This document shows positions 39,194-49,075 of a stretch of DNA of 64,000 bases, one piece after another. How positions within the stretch are numbered: the first letter of the stretch is position 1; each line of letters begins with the position of its first letter. Source of the DNA: Saccharothrix saharensis (lineage in GTDB: Bacteria > Actinomycetota > Actinomycetes > Mycobacteriales > Pseudonocardiaceae); contig NZ_VFPP01000001.1 of the NCBI RefSeq assembly GCF_006716745.1, positions 6,893,386-6,957,385 of the forward strand, written 5' to 3'. A program made the position numbers and the translations under genes. The notes beneath the pieces were generated by a model. The model saw nothing but the letters and a program-made list of their open reading frames with translations. It was not told the DNA's origin and did no database searches.

Positions 39194-39530
39194 GAAGATC
39201 AGAAGATCCGAAGCGTCCTCGTCGGACTGGCGCACCAGCAGGATGACGACCCGGACCGCCGTCATCTCCTATGGGGATGGTGGTCCGGGTTTCGCGTCAT
39301 CCCACCGACTTCCCTCCGGGCTGCCACACGCGTCAAGGGGACGACATCGGAAGCAGTGGTGCGCCATCAGTGGACCACGCCCCCTCGGCACGCGCGGCAG
39401 GGCACAGCCAGCTCGGCGGGATGACACGAACCCCTCGACTTGGGAAGCGGGAGCTTCGCGGCCCGCACCGCCCGGCCCGTCCGCACCCCGGGCCCGTCCG
39501 GCGAGGACGCTTCGGAGCTTTCAGACCTTC
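39194..39530. repeat. 337-bp imperfect inverted-repeat element
   Basis: The outer segment 39194-39230 is matched in reverse orientation by 39491-39530. They share an uninterrupted core TCCGAAGCGTCCTCG and about 31 of 38 positions overall. The inner segment 39287-39308 is matched in reverse by 39413-39434 at 19 of 22 positions. The two arm pairs keep the same spacing (about 57 bp between segments), so they form one long, degenerate inverted repeat centred near 39361. No transposase gene is present. It may be a MITE-like or palindromic repeat element; this is inference. Confidence 0.6.
39241..39302 (+). terminator. Long structured hairpin after the nuclease gene
   Basis: Three stacked stems: GGATGACG/CGTCATCC (8 bp), ACCCGGACC/GGTCCGGGT (9 bp) and CATCTCC/GGGGATG (7 bp with one wobble), closed by a TAT loop. 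The spacers are small internal bulges. It lies 81 bp after the stop of the Rv1829-like gene and inside the left arm of the inverted-repeat element. It could end that transcript or be a structured RNA. Confidence 0.55.
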
Positions 39531-39623
39531 GACCGCCCCGCAGGGGTCCACCGACCCGCTCAGGTCCGACGGGTCGGGTGCTTGACAAAGAGGCCCTCAC
39601 CCGAACCCACCCCACCCCGCCCA

Positions 39624-39666
39624 CGAAGGGCCGCGACCCCGGCCCCACACCGTGAACGGCCCTTCG
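39624..39666 (+). other. Stem-loop
   Basis: CGAAGGGCCG (39624-39633) and CGGCCCTTCG (39657-39666) form a perfect 10-bp stem with a 23-nt loop. It is a weaker terminator or a regulator site in the gene-free region. Confidence 0.4.
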
Positions 39667-39734
39667 CAAGCGTGCGCGGTGCGTTGTGGATCAACCCCGC
39701 GTGCCACCATCAGGCGTCACACCCCTGAATTACA

Positions 39735-39824
39735 CAACGTCAACGTTGCTCGGCTAAACGATCACTAAACGTCACCCGAATGGCTTACGACGGGTGACTC
39801 TCTCAACCTCTACCTCACGTTGAG
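39735..39824. promoter_or_regulatory. Cluster of short dyads before the MerR-like gene
   Basis: Three dyads occur in 90 bp: CAACGT-CA-ACGTTG (39735-39748), GTCACCC-N14-GGGTGAC (39771-39798) and CTCAAC-N11-GTTGAG (39802-39824). They sit just upstream of the promoter at 39849. They may be operators for the MerR-like product or another regulator; no site is proven. Confidence 0.4.
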
Positions 39825-39848
39825 GTCAGACACGCCCCGCGCGTCGCG

Positions 39849-39877
39849 TTGACCTGCCCCCTAGCCGGTCTTACCGT
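39849..39877 (+). promoter_or_regulatory. Housekeeping-type promoter
   Basis: TTGACC (39849-39854), a 17-bp spacer and TACCGT (39872-39877) make a good SigA-type promoter. The leader to the GTG at 39971 would be about 87 nt. Confidence 0.55.
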
Positions 39878-39970
39878 CGAACTCAGGTGAATTGCCACGG
39901 TGTGATTCGGGCACCGCGGCGGCTTCACGTTGGTCGCCGGTCGTCGTGGCCGGACCGAGGGGAGGCAGGC

Positions 39971-40537
39971 GTGGTCGAGGAAGCGCCCATCCGGGCCGGA
40001 TCCGGCGAACAGGGTGAGCTGTTCCCGGACTCCTCGCTGCCGGACGAGCTGGTCGGGTACCGCGGCCCCGCCGCGTGCCAGATCGCGGGCATCACCTACC
40101 GCCAGCTGGACTACTGGGCGCGCACGGGGTTGGTCAACCCCACGATAAGGAGTGCGCAGGGCTCAGGCAGCCAACGGCTCTACTCGTTCAAGGACATCCT
40201 GGTCCTCAAGGTCGTGAAGAGACTGCTGGACACCGGCGTCTCGTTGCAGAACATCCGGGTCGCGGTGGACCACCTGCGCCGCCGCGGCGTGCAGGACCTG
40301 GCCCGCATCACGCTGTTCAGCGACGGCACCACGGTCTACGAGTGCACGTCGCCGGAAGAGGTCGTCGACCTCCTCCAGGGCGGTCAGGGGGTGTTCGGCA
40401 TCGCGGTCTCCGGCGCGATGCGGGAGATCAGCGGCACGATCCACGACTTCCCCGCCGAACGGGCGGACGGGGCCGAGATCGTGGAGGCGGCCGACGACGA
40501 GCTGTCCCGTCGCCGGCGGACGAGGGCCATCGGCTGA
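39971..40537 (+). CDS. MerR-like transcriptional regulator (Rv1830-like)
   Basis: This 188-residue protein starts at the GTG at 39971, with GGGGAGG upstream. The HTH reads RGPAACQIAGITYRQLDYWARTGLVNP, with the MerR wing (RSAQGSGSQRLYSFKDILVL) and a helical continuation (VVKRLLDTGVSLQNIRVAVDHL). A C-terminal domain follows (TVYECTSPEEVVDLLQGGQGVFGIAV). It matches the Rv1830 (McdR-type) group in sequence style and in position between the nuclease gene and gcvP. That group is implicated in growth and division control in mycobacteria. Short dyads upstream suggest autoregulation. Confidence 0.87.
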   Translation: MVEEAPIRAGSGEQGELFPDSSLPDELVGYRGPAACQIAGITYRQLDYWARTGLVNPTIRSAQGSGSQRLYSFKDILVLKVVKRLLDTGVSLQNIRVAVDHLRRRGVQDLARITLFSDGTTVYECTSPEEVVDLLQGGQGVFGIAVSGAMREISGTIHDFPAERADGAEIVEAADDELSRRRRTRAIG

Positions 40538-40635
40538 CCGGGCGGGTCGACCGGCGCGCACTGAGATCCACGTCGCGCCGGCGGTACCGTTCACCCCTCC
40601 GACGGGTACGATTCCGCGCGTAGTCGCTTTATCCC

Positions 40636-40832
40636 GTGCGGGAGAGTCCGAGTCCGTCTCGGCGCCGAAGGAGCAAATCCTCCCCGGAACCTCTCAGGCG
40701 CAAGGACCGTGCGGGTGAGACGCCTCTGGAAAGCGGGTCGGGCACGACCGACCGACCCCGCCGACGGTGCAAGCCCGACAGCCGGGTGAAGCTCTCAGGC
40801 GCCCGACACCGGGCAGAAGACAGAGGGGGAGG
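40636..40832 (+). ncRNA. Tandem glycine riboswitch
   Basis: Two glycine aptamers lie in series before gcvP. The first has GCGGGAGAGTCC near the start, the GCGCCGAAGGAGCAA bulge and CTCTCAGGCGCAAGGACC, closing around 40740. The second repeats the plan: CCGCCGACGGTGCAAGCC, then CTCTCAGGCGCC and a final GGCAGAAGACAGAGGGGGAG. These are the recognised glycine riboswitch cores. Binding glycine should switch on gcvP so that excess glycine is broken down. The ATG is 42 nt after the second aptamer. Boundaries are approximate. Confidence 0.92.
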
Positions 40833-40874
40833 GCAACGGCAGAAGTCTGTCCGGAGCCCTGGAGGCCAGCACCG

Positions 40875-43763
<2,889 letters not shown>

Positions 43764-43779
43764 CCGCGAGTTCCGCGAG

Positions 43780-43816
43780 ACGGCGGCCACCCGGCTGATC
43801 GGCGGGTGGCCGCCGT
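43780..43816 (+). terminator. gcvP hairpin terminator
   Basis: ACGGCGGCCACCCG (43780-43793) and CGGGTGGCCGCCGT (43803-43816) form a perfect 14-bp stem with a 9-nt loop, 17 bp after the gcvP stop. Confidence 0.85.
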
Positions 43817-43858
43817 TGTGCGGATCGGTGGCGGGACGTCCGTCCTAGGGTCGGACGA

Positions 43859-44944
43859 ATGAGTTCAGTGACGGTTCGTCACCACCTCTACACCGTGGGT
43901 CGCGGACCTCGCGGGGTGCCGGTGGTGGACGACATCGCCCGGCAGTCCGGCGTCGGCCCCGTCGACGTCGACCTGGTGCGGGCGCTGGAAGTCAACGCCC
44001 TGGCCCCGTCCGGCCGGAACGCGGTCAAGCACGGCACCCGTCTGCTCGAACTGGCGCTGATCACCTCCTACCTCAGGACGACGGCCGCTGACGTGTTGGT
44101 GTTGCGCGCCGACGACTACGGGTCCGGCTCGCGCCGCATCAAGTCGTTCGTGAGCGAAGCGGTGGGGCTGGGGATGTTGACCGAACTCGTCCGACACCTG
44201 GAGGGCGGGAGCGAGGTCGGGCCCCTGTACGACTTCGACGCCTTGCCCGCCGCGTTGACGGGGCGGTTCCGCCGCCGGGGAGTGCGGCCCGACCTGTTGT
44301 TCGCCCTGGACCGGCGCCGGCTCGCCGGGGAGTCGCGAGGGCGGACGGAGCGACGGCCGGTCCGGGTGACGAAACAGCCCCGGGACCGCTTGAACGAGCT
44401 GCTGCCGTGGGCGGAGGCCCACGGTGGTCACCCGTTGGTGATGACCTGGTGCTACCTCTCCGGCACCGGGATCACCGTCGACGTCTACCGCGAGGCCGAC
44501 CCCGGCGCGCGGCTCGCGCTCGACCTCACCGGTCGGCCGGGCGGTTCGAGGGGGACACGGGACGAGTGGCCGCGTGATCGCGGGCCGGACGATGTCGGGA
44601 CCGAGTACCTCTTCGACCACGTGCTCGCCACCCGGGCGCGCGTGGAAGCGCAGCTGTACCGCAGCGCACCGCGGACCGACCTCCGGGTCGCAGGCCGGTC
44701 GTTGCGCGGCGGCTGGGCGCCCGCCGACCTGATCGCGGACGAACGCGGGGTGTTGTTCCTCGGCGTGCTGGACCGCGCGGTCGACCCGGACGCGGGGGCG
44801 AGGATCGCCGCCGGCCTCGCGGACCGCGGGACCGACGACGAGGTCCGGTTGTCCGTGCTGGTCCGCGAGCGCCTGGTCCTGGCCCTGGCGTCCGGGAGGA
44901 CCGGGCAGCCCTGGGACCTGCTCGACGATCAGGCGAGCTCGTAG
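43859..44944 (+). CDS. Hypothetical protein, no recognised family
   Basis: This 361-residue protein begins at an ATG 42 bp after the gcvP terminator. It is Arg- and Asp-rich, with no signal peptide, membrane helix or catalytic motif I can name. Recognisable features are a mixed alpha/beta front half (VDLVRALEVNALAPSGRNAV), a central basic segment (RRPVRVTKQPRDRLNELLPW) and a back half with GTEYLFDHVLATRARVEAQLYR. Codon bias is that of a real gene. The 3' end overlaps the convergent DUF3224 gene by 16 bp. I assign no function. Confidence 0.65.
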   Translation: MSSVTVRHHLYTVGRGPRGVPVVDDIARQSGVGPVDVDLVRALEVNALAPSGRNAVKHGTRLLELALITSYLRTTAADVLVLRADDYGSGSRRIKSFVSEAVGLGMLTELVRHLEGGSEVGPLYDFDALPAALTGRFRRRGVRPDLLFALDRRRLAGESRGRTERRPVRVTKQPRDRLNELLPWAEAHGGHPLVMTWCYLSGTGITVDVYREADPGARLALDLTGRPGGSRGTRDEWPRDRGPDDVGTEYLFDHVLATRARVEAQLYRSAPRTDLRVAGRSLRGGWAPADLIADERGVLFLGVLDRAVDPDAGARIAAGLADRGTDDEVRLSVLVRERLVLALASGRTGQPWDLLDDQASS

Positions 44945-45330
44945 TCCAGTTCGAACCGGCCCGGTTCGCCCCGCGGCCACGTGAGGCGGCCCGTGCCGGT
45001 GAGGCCGGCCAGGTCGCCGGTGGCCGAGGTGACGGTGAAGGTGCCGGTGGCGGCGCCGTCGTGGAAGCCGCCCGTGTGGTGGAGTACGAAGCTGCCCCTG
45101 CGGCCGTTCAGGGTGCCCGTGACGACCTCGTAGCCGGTGGAGACGCACGAGTCGTCGTCCGCGTAGGACATGACGAAGCGCAGGTCGCCCGTGGCTTCCA
45201 GGTCACCGGTGTAGGCGGTGGTCATGCCGCCGACGGTCTGCTTCGGGCCGGTGACTTCGTCGTAGCGCTCGCCGTCCCACGTCTGCTCGTCCCAGCTCTT
45301 CATCTCGGCGTTGGCCTGTGCGGTGCTCAT
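44929..45330 (-). CDS. DUF3224 protein
   Basis: This 133-residue beta-barrel-like protein matches DUF3224 (WDEQTWDGERYDEVTGPKQTVG, TGDLRFVMSYADDDSCVSTGYEV, GFHDGAATGTFTVTSATGDLAGLTGTGRL). Members bind unknown small ligands; no enzyme site is known. It is divergent from a WYL regulator gene (53 bp between starts) with an operator dyad in between, so it is very probably repressed or activated by that regulator. Its 3' end overlaps the preceding hypothetical gene. Confidence 0.88.
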   Translation of the reverse strand: MSTAQANAEMKSWDEQTWDGERYDEVTGPKQTVGGMTTAYTGDLEATGDLRFVMSYADDDSCVSTGYEVVTGTLNGRRGSFVLHHTGGFHDGAATGTFTVTSATGDLAGLTGTGRLTWPRGEPGRFELDYELA

Positions 45331-45352
45331 GGCGGCGAGCTTGCCCGGTGTA

Positions 45353-45371
45353 CCTGACAGGGTGCGTCAGG
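45353..45371. promoter_or_regulatory. Probable operator of the WYL regulator
   Basis: CCTGAC (45353-45358), a 7-nt spacer and GTCAGG (45366-45371) form a perfect dyad in the 53-bp gap between the DUF3224 and WYL genes. Placement over both start regions fits autoregulation plus control of DUF3224. Confidence 0.65.
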
Positions 45372-45383
45372 AAAGATGAGGAG

Positions 45384-46343
45384 ATGCGCGCCAGCCGGTT
45401 GCTGTCCCTGCTCCTCCTGCTCCAGTCGCGCGGCCGGATGACGGCGCAGGAGCTGGCGGACGAGCTGGAGGTGTCGGTCCGCACGGTGTACCGGGACGTC
45501 GAGGCGCTCGGGGCGTCCGGTGTGCCCGTGTACGCCGACCGCGGGCCGGCCGGTGGCTACCGTCTGGTCGACGGGTACCGCAGCCGGCTGACCGGGCTGA
45601 CCACCGAGGAGGCCGACTCGTTGTTCCTGGCGGGCATGCCGGGACCGGCGGCGGAGCTCGGGTTGGGCGCGGTGGTGGCGGCGGCGCAGCTCAAGGTGCT
45701 CGCGGCGCTGCCGCCGGAGTTGCGGTCGCGCGCGTCGCGGATCGGGGAGAGGTTCCACCTGGACGCGCCCGGCTGGTTCCGCGGCGACGAGGGCACGCCG
45801 CACGTGGCCGCCATCGCGGAGGCGGTGTGGCGGCAGCGGCGGCTGCGCGTCCGGTACGTGCGGTGGGCGCGGGTCGAGGTGGAGCGGACGGTGGAGCCGC
45901 TGGGGCTCGTGCTCAAGGCGGGCAACTGGTACCTCGTCGCCCGGACGGACGGCCTGCGCACCTACCGCGTGTCCCGGGTGCTGGAGCTGACCGCGCTGGA
46001 CGAGTCGTTCGACCGGCCCGAGGGGTTCGACCTCGCCGAGTACTGGGCGGGCTGGTCGGAGCGGTTCGAGCGGCGCATGTACCCGATGCGGGTGACGGTC
46101 CGGCTCACGCCGAACGGGTTGCGCGGCGCACGGGTCCTGCTGAGCCTCGTCGCGGCCCGCGAGTTGAAGGACGTCGAGCCGGAGGGGGAGTGGACGACGG
46201 TCCGGGTGCCGGTCGAGTCGTTGGACCACGCGCTGGTCGACCTGCTGCGCCTCGGGCCCGAGGTGGACGTGGTGGAACCGCCGGAGCTGCGTGACCGCGT
46301 CATCGCCCGGATCGCGGCGATGGCCGCGGTGTACGCGGGGTGA
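45384..46343 (+). CDS. YafY-type WYL-domain transcriptional regulator
   Basis: This 319-residue regulator begins at the ATG at 45384 (GAGG upstream). An N-terminal HTH_11 domain (LLSLLLLLQSRGRMTAQELADELEVSVRTVYRDVEALGASG) leads into a WYL domain (YVRWARVEVERTVEPLGLVLKAGNWYLVARTDG) and a C-terminal WCX-like extension (MYPMRVTVRLTPNGL). WYL domains bind small ligands or nucleic acids. The dyad at 45353-45371 is its likely binding site. It probably controls the divergent DUF3224 gene. Confidence 0.92.
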   Translation: MRASRLLSLLLLLQSRGRMTAQELADELEVSVRTVYRDVEALGASGVPVYADRGPAGGYRLVDGYRSRLTGLTTEEADSLFLAGMPGPAAELGLGAVVAAAQLKVLAALPPELRSRASRIGERFHLDAPGWFRGDEGTPHVAAIAEAVWRQRRLRVRYVRWARVEVERTVEPLGLVLKAGNWYLVARTDGLRTYRVSRVLELTALDESFDRPEGFDLAEYWAGWSERFERRMYPMRVTVRLTPNGLRGARVLLSLVAARELKDVEPEGEWTTVRVPVESLDHALVDLLRLGPEVDVVEPPELRDRVIARIAAMAAVYAG

Positions 46344-46349
46344 CCGGGA

Positions 46350-46380
46350 GGGAGGCGCGCCCCCGGGGGACGCGCCTCCC
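46350..46380. terminator. Hairpin terminator
   Basis: GGGAGGCGCG (46350-46359) pairs with CGCGCCTCCC (46371-46380) over an 11-nt loop that itself contains CCCCCGGGGG. It lies between the convergent WYL regulator and metalloprotease genes. Confidence 0.75.
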
Positions 46381-46385
46381 GGTCG

Positions 46386-46916
46386 TCAGTCGATCGTGGT
46401 GGCGTTGCTGTAGTTGCAGATGGACGGCGCCATCACCTGCGCCGCGCTGCCCCAGCCGGCGCACTGGTACGAGGAGTGGCCGTACCAGTTGTGGCCGAAC
46501 TCGTGGGCGGCCAGGAGGGCGTCGTCGTTCACGCCGCCCATGTAGAGCGCGATCCGCTGGCCCGCGCCCCAGTTGCAGCCCACCACGCGACTGCCGCCGC
46601 CGCAGTCGGTGATGTAGCCGTTGCGGCACTCGACGGGGGTGCCGCTGGAGCTCTCGGTCAGCCCGGCCCACGCCCGCGCGCCGGTGCGGATGGCCGACGC
46701 GTACGGCGAGCAGGAGCTGAGGATGCGGTAGGTCCGGGCGTTCGGCACGGGCCACGCCGCCACCGCGGGCGGGGTGGTCAGCACGTCGGCGGGCGCGGCG
46801 GCCAGGTCGACGACGCTGGTCGCGTGGGCTTCACCGAGGGAGCCCTGGGAGTTCGGTGCGACGAGGACGGCGAGCACGAGCGCCAGCAGGGCGGGCGCCA
46901 GGAATATCTTCCTCAC
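46386..46916 (-). CDS. Small secreted zinc metalloprotease (snapalysin/metzincin-like)
   Basis: This 176-residue protein has a signal peptide (about residues 1-31, hydrophobic LLALVLAVLVA), a short pro-region and a domain with the zinc motif HEFGHNWYGH. Metzincins and snapalysins use HExxHxxGxxH/D; here a Gly stands at position 9 and a His at position 10, one residue early. A Met-turn-like stretch (QVMAPSIC) follows. Three Cys pairs suggest disulfides. It is most likely an extracellular neutral protease. The 5' region holds a 10-bp direct repeat (46933 and 46951). Confidence 0.75.
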   Translation of the reverse strand: MRKIFLAPALLALVLAVLVAPNSQGSLGEAHATSVVDLAAAPADVLTTPPAVAAWPVPNARTYRILSSCSPYASAIRTGARAWAGLTESSSGTPVECRNGYITDCGGGSRVVGCNWGAGQRIALYMGGVNDDALLAAHEFGHNWYGHSSYQCAGWGSAAQVMAPSICNYSNATTID

Positions 46917-47195
46917 GGTGTTCGTCCTTTCGTGTGCAGGGACTCGACGTTGTGCAGGGACGTCGAAGCACTCGAAGTTACGAGACCCACCGGATGCCTA
47001 TCAACCGGCTCGGATGTCGGCTTGACCAGCGAAGACGATCAAAATGTGCCCGTCGGCCAGGAACGATCCGGTGCCGGGAAGATCGGCAGTGAATCGAGTG
47101 GTGTTTATTTAACCGGTCGAATGCCGCGCATCTTCCCTTCGTTCGGCGCAAGTCGACCGCGACGGCGCCACGGGCCGTGACCGGCCCGGGGGAGG

Positions 47196-48977
47196 TCAGT
47201 CGGCGGACAGGAGTTGGCCCAGGGCGGCGTCCACGCCGCGGCCGTCCTCGACCACGGAGAGGGTGCCGCCGGTGGAGCGGGCCAGTTCGGACAGCGGCGC
47301 GCGTTCCGGGTCCGGGCCGAGCGCGATCACGCTGATCGCGATGTCCTTGCCCGGCTGCTTGGCCGAGGCGAGCCGCGACGTCAGCTCCTGGAACGTCAGC
47401 CCGCCGTCGTTCACGCCGTCGGTGAGCACCACGATCCGGTTGCGCTTGCCGGCCTGGTGGTCCGCCAGCATCCGCTCGTACAGCGCGAGCACGCTGGTGT
47501 AGAGCTGGGTCGCGCTGCGCGGCTCCAGTTCCGCCACGCCGTCCAGCAGCGCCTGCCGCTGCGCGGCGACCGGCCCGGTGGGCACGACCTGCCGGTAGGG
47601 CCGGTCGCCGTCGAGCTCGCGGGAGAACTCCCACAGCCCCAGCGACCCCGACACCGACCGGTTGACCTGGCCGGACAGGGCCTGCTTCACCCAGTCCATC
47701 CGGCTGCGGCCGTCGCCGCCGGGTTCCTCCATCGACTTCGACGTGTCCACCAGCACGGTGACGACCTGGCCGTCGCCGGCGGTCGCCCAGGCGGCCGAGA
47801 TCTGCTGGGTGGTGTTGGCGTCGGCGGGCGTGAGCGTCTCGGTGACGGCGGCCCACCGGATGCCGGGCGACGGCTTGGGCCGCTCGGTCGTGGCCTCCAC
47901 GCGCAGACCCGCGCCGGCCAGGATCTTCTGCTGGTCGGGTTCGCGCAGGAACTCGCGGAACGCCTGCGCGGCGCGCACCTGCGCCTCGCCGACCCAGTCG
48001 CCCGCCAGCGGCACGAACGGGAAGTCGGCGATCGGCGTCGGCCCGCCCGCCGCGACCCCGTACAGGGGTTGGGACGGCGGCGTGCCGCTGTCCTTGCCGG
48101 TGTTGTGCCGGTACAGGTCCACCTCGAACACGGGCACCGCGCTGAACCCGGCCGCGTTGACCGCGGTGTCGTCGGCGAGCAGCTTCATCGCCTCCCACGT
48201 GGTCGCGGGCGTCTGCTCGGGCTTGGACGACGACAGCCGCCCCATCGTGCTCTTCACCGGTTCCAGCGCCAGCATCTCCACGGTGACCGGCCCCTTGCCC
48301 TCGGGGCTCGCGCCGGCCAGCGCCGACTGCACGGCCATCGCGGTCGCCGCGTTCGCCGCCGGGTCGGGCATGGCGACGGTGAACCGGCCCCACTCGGCGT
48401 GGCCGAACCGGCCCCAGCCGTCCGCCGCGCCCGCCAGGTCCGGCAGGTCGGTCCAGCGGAACCCGGAACCGGACTGCACCGCCTGCGCCTGGTCCTGGTG
48501 CAGCGCCAGCAGCACGGGGCTGGCCGCGATCGACTCGGGGACGCCGCCGAGCAGGGCGGCGTTCTGCGCGCCGAGCCGGTTGGCCCACAGCATCGAGTCG
48601 GTGACCCACGCGTGCGGGCGCTCGCCGATCGTCGCGGTGTCCCAGCCCTGGGTGAGGCCGCCCAGCACCACTTCGGAGTCGATGGACTGCACCTCGATGA
48701 GGATGCAGTGGTCGTAGACGACGGGACGCGTCCCGCTCCACGCCTCGGCGACCTGCTTGACCGCCTCGGCGATGCTGGGCGTGGAGGCGATCCGCAGCAG
48801 CGCGTCGCCCTCGTCGCAGTCGCCCGCCTGCGCCGCGGCCCGCCGTTCGACGAGGCCGCCGACCCAGCTCCAGCCGAGCCACCCGAGCACGAGGAGGACC
48901 ACCAAGCCGACGATGGCCACGGGCCACGTCGCGATGCCGCGCCGCACCTTCGTCCGCAGCGCGCGGTGTCGAGACAT
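47196..48977 (-). CDS. Membrane-anchored solute-binding/VWA fusion protein
   Basis: This 593-residue protein has a basic N-terminus and one membrane anchor (about 19-42, VAIVGLVVLLVLGWLGWSWVGG). An extracytoplasmic solute-binding-like domain follows (about 60-390, IASTPSIAEAVKQVAEAWSG, FPFVPLAGDWVG). The C-terminal VWA domain (about 400-593) has an intact MIDAS: DTSKSM with the later Thr in RSATQLY and the TDGVNDGG loop. Proteins of this layout are common in actinobacteria, with no fixed function; metal-dependent adhesion or substrate capture is likely. It stands alone between the protease and glycosylase-like genes. Confidence 0.8.
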   Translation of the reverse strand: MSRHRALRTKVRRGIATWPVAIVGLVVLLVLGWLGWSWVGGLVERRAAAQAGDCDEGDALLRIASTPSIAEAVKQVAEAWSGTRPVVYDHCILIEVQSIDSEVVLGGLTQGWDTATIGERPHAWVTDSMLWANRLGAQNAALLGGVPESIAASPVLLALHQDQAQAVQSGSGFRWTDLPDLAGAADGWGRFGHAEWGRFTVAMPDPAANAATAMAVQSALAGASPEGKGPVTVEMLALEPVKSTMGRLSSSKPEQTPATTWEAMKLLADDTAVNAAGFSAVPVFEVDLYRHNTGKDSGTPPSQPLYGVAAGGPTPIADFPFVPLAGDWVGEAQVRAAQAFREFLREPDQQKILAGAGLRVEATTERPKPSPGIRWAAVTETLTPADANTTQQISAAWATAGDGQVVTVLVDTSKSMEEPGGDGRSRMDWVKQALSGQVNRSVSGSLGLWEFSRELDGDRPYRQVVPTGPVAAQRQALLDGVAELEPRSATQLYTSVLALYERMLADHQAGKRNRIVVLTDGVNDGGLTFQELTSRLASAKQPGKDIAISVIALGPDPERAPLSELARSTGGTLSVVEDGRGVDAALGQLLSAD

Positions 48978-49075
48978 CGTCTTCCCTCTCAGCGTCCGAC
49001 CGGATACGGCTGGCGAATCCCGACCGGCGTCACGCTAACAGGTGACGTCTGCGGATCGGGTGAAGTTACTCCAGG

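Larger units (their letters stand above)
39160..39970. other. Long gene-free region with inverted-repeat element
   Basis: About 810 bases without a credible gene; plus-strand frames are Arg/Pro-rich and lack coding bias. It contains a large imperfect inverted repeat (39194-39530), a branched hairpin (39241-39302), a stem-loop (39624-39666), a set of short dyads (39735-39824) and the promoter of the Rv1830-like gene (39849-39877). Confidence 0.65.

Noticed and set aside
39243-39728. 161-codon plus-strand frame in the gene-free region
   Set aside because: It runs through the inverted-repeat element and hairpin, is Pro/Arg-rich with no ribosome site, and lacks third-position G/C bias.
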